Shown in pieces: positions 59,365 through 64,000 of a stretch of 64,000 bases of DNA. How positions within the stretch are numbered: the stretch's first letter is position 1; every line of letters starts with the position of its first letter. Both the position numbers and the translations under genes were made by a program. Source of the DNA: Bradysia coprophila (lineage: Eukaryota > Arthropoda > Insecta > Diptera > Sciaridae); the NCBI RefSeq assembly GCF_014529535.1, contig NW_023503292.1, positions 62,001 to 126,000 on the forward strand, written 5' to 3'. The notes beneath the pieces are model-generated. The model did no database searches. It was given only the letters and a program-made list of their open reading frames with translations, and was not told the origin of the DNA.

Positions 59365-62300
59365 TTAACACTGTTCATACACAGGCACGACTGGCGATGT
59401 GGGCCAATCTTCTCCCTCTTCAGAACTTACACTACCGGTCCTGTAAAAACAGAAAATAACAGAAAATTAATTGGCGTCTTAATTTGTCTTACACTATAAA
59501 AGATAAATGAGTCACCAAAAGACTCAAGACCTCAGAGGAATCTTTTTTAGCCCCGTACGAAGTACTGGGGGCTTATAAGATTAATATGCCGTTTGTAACA
59601 CGTCGAATTGGAAGCAGACAGTAAGGGCATAGCATTTGGTTATGTTAATAGATGACGAATCCGCAATAAAAAAAATGTCCGTCCGTCCGTCTGTGACCCC
59701 TCTAGCTTGAGTAAATCACAACTTTTTTTGAAAATTCTTTTTTTCCCCGATTGGTATCGACAAAAGTAAGGTCAAGTTCGAAAATGGGCATGGTAGGGTC
59801 GGCCCTTCCAGAGCTAGGGCCCTATAGGTGTTTTTCAGTCTTTCGACGATATCTACCGAAATACGCGCACAATGGCTGCTTGTGATATATCGAATGAAAG
59901 GTATTAACGAGTAGAACAAAGTTGCTGAACATCGTTTTTGGGTTAGATGCAACGTGGTCTTGTTGGGAGGGCTCAAAGGTCGTTACTCGGCCCTAAGTGC
60001 TTTTTGCACATAAATCGAGTAAATCTCAACCGATTTTGATAGTTTTTGTTTCATTTGAGAGGTAATTGAATACCCAATGGAAAGTTGGCAAAAAATTTTG
60101 GATTTCTAAAATAATGTCGTAAATTGTTGGTTTTATTTGAGAGGTACTTCGTACGGGCTTTCGTAATTGCGCTATGCGCAATTTTAAAAATGAACAGTTT
60201 CAGTAAATTTGACCATGTCCAACTTGACTTGCATTTTGGTAACAGACGCATTAGAGGGTTGTAGACGTATTAGGGTTCCGGGCGTATTACGGCTACGGAC
60301 GTATTATGGTTACGGACGAAATAGGATTACGGGTCGTACAACGCAAACGCTCCGACTGTTCTGATGCCTTGTTTTGTATTGTCTATAAAACATTTCCAAG
60401 AATTTGAGCCCATCTTTATAAATTTAAGAATTTTCGAGTTTACAATTTTTCATGTTCGGCGAACTTCAACGATTCATCAAAAACTCATTTTCGACAAAGT
60501 TTTTCCGAATTGAAAATTTTAAGGTTAAATGGAGTCTAATTACTCGTTCGAAATGTGTCAGGGTACGAGAATTCAAAAATTTTACTTCTTCGATTTTGAT
60601 TACAAAAATTTAAAATCGATCTTTGGCATCTAGGGAAGTAAACATTTTTTTGTGGACCACTTCCGTTCCGACCATCGAATTATCGTATTGCCATTAATCT
60701 TTCCCCCAAGGCCAGTTAAAATAACTGGTCGAAATTGTATTACCTTCTATATCATCATAACAGTGTTATACAGTGTTAACGGATTAACGGAGAGCAAAAA
60801 ATCAGTTCAATTTAACTGGTCCTCGAGGCAATGTCAAAATTTATGAATGAAATCGAAATTCGAAGTCGAGGTCAGTTAGGTTTAACTGAGCCGAAATCTC
60901 TCTCTGTCCGTAAACACTGTATTACTAAGACTGTCCCCAATTGTGAAATTGACATAAGATTGATGTGCTTAGGTCAAAGATTAACCATGGGTGTAGTGCT
61001 TTATGTAAGCCCGCATTGAGCGACGGAAAGAACAATGAATGTTATTCTTCCAAAAGAATCAATTCGGGCAAAACAATCATCGAGTCATTGCGCAATATAT
61101 TTAACTCGCAAAAACTTGTAGGAAAATGATTGTCCAGGGGTTGTAGCGAGTTAAATTTATTGTTTCACGTTTCACTTAGCTTTCAAAGATGAAAATTGTG
61201 TCTTTTCCTCTTCTGAGGGAAAAGTTGATTCAAATGCGCGTGTTAACAATCCTAATCAGTGAACCTTGAAACGTTTCTCGAGTTCGAAAAGTCACCCAAA
61301 TTACAACTGCGGTAAAGTGAGATTAACAATTACTCCCCAGTGCGCCACAAACAAATTGGAAACGTATTTGGCCGCACTAAACAGACGGCAACAGATAGAT
61401 GTGACAATTTCGAATTGATAATTACCTCGATCGGTGTATGTTCTTCGATGTCGACGGATTGTTATGTTCAACAATTGTTGGTAAATATGACGTCAATTTG
61501 TTGGTCGGTCTTAACAGTCTCATTGTTCTAGATGACAATTTCCATACCAGCCGTTGTCTGTATGGCATTTTGTGTTGTGCATTGTATCGCGATAAAATGT
61601 CAACAACAACCGAATGACTTTCAAACAATGAACCTTCCGGAATCTAAACAGAGAAGGAAAAAAACAAAACAAATTCAAATTAACACATCGAACTGCGTAA
61701 ATTAATGCGATGGGTGACGTGCGTCTATCCGATACGGGTGTACACATCGAATAGCGACGACACGGTAAACAAAAAACAAAAAATAAAACATTTCTCGCGA
61801 ATGTATGTGGTTTTGACTTACCCGACAAAATTTCTGCATTTCAATGGCATAATTGATAAGACCTTGAATCTGTTCGGACATTTCACCAAAACATTTTGAA
61901 ACATTAACGTCTAGCTGTGTACATATCAGCACCAATGCCAATTCGGATGCACGAATACTGGCACATTTGGCGTCACACGTTAAGATTTCCAATCGCATTT
62001 CCAAATCATGTAAAGACATTGTGGTGTCGTAGAATTGTCCCAGGCCCATTTCATGGGCTGCATTCTTCAGAATGTAATAAAATAAACGAAGGCAGGACAG
62101 AGATGTTATTGGCGGCGTATCTAATTGAACACCAAGCTTATTGGCTATTATTCCAGCCATTCTTTCCAAGTCGCCAGATGTACAGCGACACTGATAGGTG
62201 TAAAGAACAGTTTTTTTGTCAGTAACATTCGACGATCAAACAGGTTGTGAAAACTTACTTGTGAAATTGCTACTAAGTCTTCGGTATCAATTTGTGGTAA

Positions 62301-62857
62301 GCCTAATTGTTGAATTGCCAAGTGGAATGATCCGACGCTGATACATGCAATGTGTTTCGGACGTACTTTCATTTTTGTTAAAAATCGATCAACTAAATTA
62401 ATAGCTGCGAATAGAACATCACTCGGCAAATCGTACCAAACTTTTAAGCAACGTAGTACGTGTGCGGCCCCATCTCTAGCACCTATGGTGACTTCACCAT
62501 TCTAAGGCCAAGGAAAAATTGGAAAATTGAATTAGTACAAACGAATGGACAAAAATGGTGATCGTTCTTTACCTGTGCTTCTTGAGGCAAGTACAAGCAA
62601 GGCTGATATTTGATCTCCAACATCAGAGTTTCATTCAGCTTTGCAAATAGTTCTTCAGTAGACGGATTAAGCAATTCAGACGCAGTTTCATCTGCATTGC
62701 CCAATGGTACTGTGGCAGCAGCATCCGGCGTCCCAAGCCGAACCCCTATAGGTATCCGCTGCAATCGCATCTCTTCTTGCGCCTCACTTTGATCATCGAT
62801 ACTGTTGTTGTTGTCAAGGATACCAGAGGTAGCAGAGTAGCGTACAGGGACAGACAT
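59365..62857 (-). CDS. CycG: Cyclin G
   Basis: Five exons on the - strand (62857-62573, 62501-62259, 62190-61822, 61643-61426, 59440-59365) join in phase and encode 396 residues. The cyclin box begins in the second exon with NGEVTIGARDGAAHVLRCLK and LPSDVLFAAINLVDRFL, followed by KHIACISVGSFHLAI. The third exon has CRCTSGDLERMAGIIANKLG and LEMRLEILTCDAK, and the fourth SRYNAQHKMPYRQRLVWKLS and SRTMRLLRP. The last exon encodes the acidic conserved end SSEEGEDWPTSPVVPVYEQC, which closely resembles Drosophila and vertebrate cyclin G. Cyclin G acts in growth and cell-cycle control and in Drosophila also in chromatin regulation and recombination repair. The fourth intron is about 2 kb and filled with repeats; the others are 60-180 bp. 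The N-terminal 95 residues are divergent. Confidence 0.93.
59549..60165. mobile_element. Repeat in the last cyclin G intron (CCCCGTACGAAGTAC type)
   Basis: It opens with the imperfect palindrome GCCCCGTACGAAGTACTGGG, contains GTCCGTCCGTCCGTCTGTGA, and closes with GAGGTACTTCGTACGGGCTT, an inverted match to the opening. Interior frames are not coding. It lies wholly inside intron 4 of cyclin G. I remember similar GTACGAAGTAC repeats from other arthropod genomes, but cannot name the family. Confidence 0.55.
60710..60935 (+). repeat. Dispersed repeat, copy 1, in cyclin G intron 4
   Basis: Matches 63742-64000 in the same orientation. Shared blocks include CCAGTTA-AATAACTGGTC, TATACAGTGTTAACGGA, AATTTATGAATGAAATCGA and TTTAACTGAGCCGAAATCTC. 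Copy 2 holds an extra ~40 bp. Confidence 0.8.
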
Positions 62858-63741
62858 AGTTAGGGCTGGCCTAGTACCTATCGAATAGAATGTTTCGAAA
62901 ACCGTTTCGTTAAATCACAAGTCGACAATTTGCTCGTCAAATTACGAAATGAAAATTGAGTCGAGAAATTTGATCGATTTTGATTTTTAACAGAAAACTG
63001 GTTTATATTCCAGGAAGGTACTATGTATACACTTCTTAGAAAAGAATTGTAGGCCTTAACGATCGAAACCACTTCAGAATTGACGGAACAATTCTGTAAT
63101 GAATTCGTGTTAATTCGATGAAAACCCAAGTTTATTGTACACACTGGTTATATAATCAAAATGGATGCCAAATTGTTATAAACCTTCGTACAATTTTTTT
63201 TGTTTGTTTATTTTATTGTGTTTCTAAAACCCAAATACGCAATTGATATTCAGTACAAATTGGCCGAATGAATTTCGAAAAATTATTTAGCCTTAGTACT
63301 GATTTTTATGGTAAGCCTTACACACGGCTTTAAATCAATTTTATCAATTTCAAGTAAAATTATGTTTTATACTTTTTCTGTATCTGTAAAAGATAAATTG
63401 GCGATTAAAAAAAAATGTAAAATTAAAAATGATCAAAATAATTAGCAGTGTTATACAAAACGATCTAAAAATAATAAATGAAAAGTTTGTAGCCGGCGTG
63501 CAGTGTATCGGACAGATTACGGGAAAATGCCCCATCAACTATGCCGAATATGGAAAGACACAAATCTGTACACAGTAAAATAGTGCAACAAGTTGACATC
63601 CGGAAATCTTACGTATCATCTTACAAGAGAAGTGGATACGAAAAGAAAAACGTCAATCTTTCTATAAAGCACACCAGTTATAATTTGACATGAACGATAC
63701 TTCTCAATGATTGTTTTCATAAAAATTTTGACACATCACCA
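62858..63741. promoter_or_regulatory. Upstream region of cyclin G
   Basis: Non-coding DNA 5' of the cyclin G start on the - strand; it presumably holds the promoter and 5' UTR or first intron. Frames here have no recognisable features. Confidence 0.35.
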
Positions 63742-64000
63742 AAGACCAGTTAGAATAACTGGTCCAAATCATATTGCCTTCTCTCTCATCATAACAGACT
63801 ATACAGTGTTAACGGAGAGCAAAAATCAATTCAATTTAACTGCTCATCGAATAATGTCAAAATTTTATGAATGAAATCGATATTCGAAGTTCGAATCAAA
63901 GTATGAATTCGGTGTGTGTATCATTCTGTCATTTTGGCATTGCACTCGAGGTCAGTTGAGTTTAACTGAGCCGAAATCTCTCTCTGCCAGTAAACACTGT
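63742..64000 (+). repeat. Dispersed repeat, copy 2, cut by window end
   Basis: Direct copy of 60710-60935. It runs to the window end with GCCGAAATCTCTCTCTG-C-G followed by TAAACACTGT, so its true right end is not visible. Confidence 0.8.

Overview
The window is AT-rich, intron-containing nuclear DNA of an insect. The introns have short GT-AG borders, and the recognisable genes (a Nod-like kinesin, cyclin G, an ARHGAP11A/RhoGAP54D-type RhoGAP, a GPR158/179-like receptor tail) point to Diptera. A lower dipteran such as a fungus gnat is my inference; no ribosomal or mitochondrial marker is present to prove it.

Layout. 1-2.7 kb (+): the last three coding exons of a GPR158/GPR179-type orphan class C receptor, carrying CPWE motifs. 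2.7-18 kb: gene-poor, AT-rich DNA with foldback repeats, an inverted pair of ~0.6-kb repeats (3.5 and 17.5 kb), a broken LINE (11-12.5 kb, -) and a hAT-type MITE inserted in a possible exon (13.6-14.7 kb). 18.8-20.6 kb (+): a WBP1/VOPP1-like membrane adaptor with PPxY motifs. 21-29.5 kb: repeat-dense (two more MITE copies, TTAA-flanked foldbacks, a tandem duplication carrying a filled MITE site, a SWIM-finger remnant) with the 3' part of a C2H2 zinc-finger gene at 27.6-28.1 kb. 29.8-31.5 kb (+): an unrecognised 355-aa protein with an HEYGH zinc-peptidase-like motif. 34.1-35.7 kb: a 1.6-kb almost complete palindrome. 36-39.4 kb (-): a Nod-like kinesin motor followed by a basic, repeat-rich tail that is probably part of the same gene. 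43-46.3 kb (+): the RhoGAP. 47-49.5 kb: minisatellite and hairpins. 49.6-53 kb (-): a full-length RTE-like retrotransposon with an intact 1015-aa ORF and a 13-bp target-site duplication. 53.4-54.1 kb (+): an intronless EEF1AKMT1/N6-adenine-methylase-family methyltransferase. 54.4-56.3 kb: an 18-bp minisatellite interrupted by a LINE fragment. 59.4-62.9 kb (-): cyclin G in five coding exons.

The kinesin, RhoGAP and cyclin G belong to families acting in chromosome segregation, cytokinesis and cell-cycle control, but the spacing and mixed strands give no sign of common regulation. The most unusual items are the HEYGH protein, a GC-AG intron that splits the kinesin P-loop next to a 32-nt exon, the perfect foldback family flanked by TTAA, and a MITE whose empty site is preserved in the neighbouring tandem copy.
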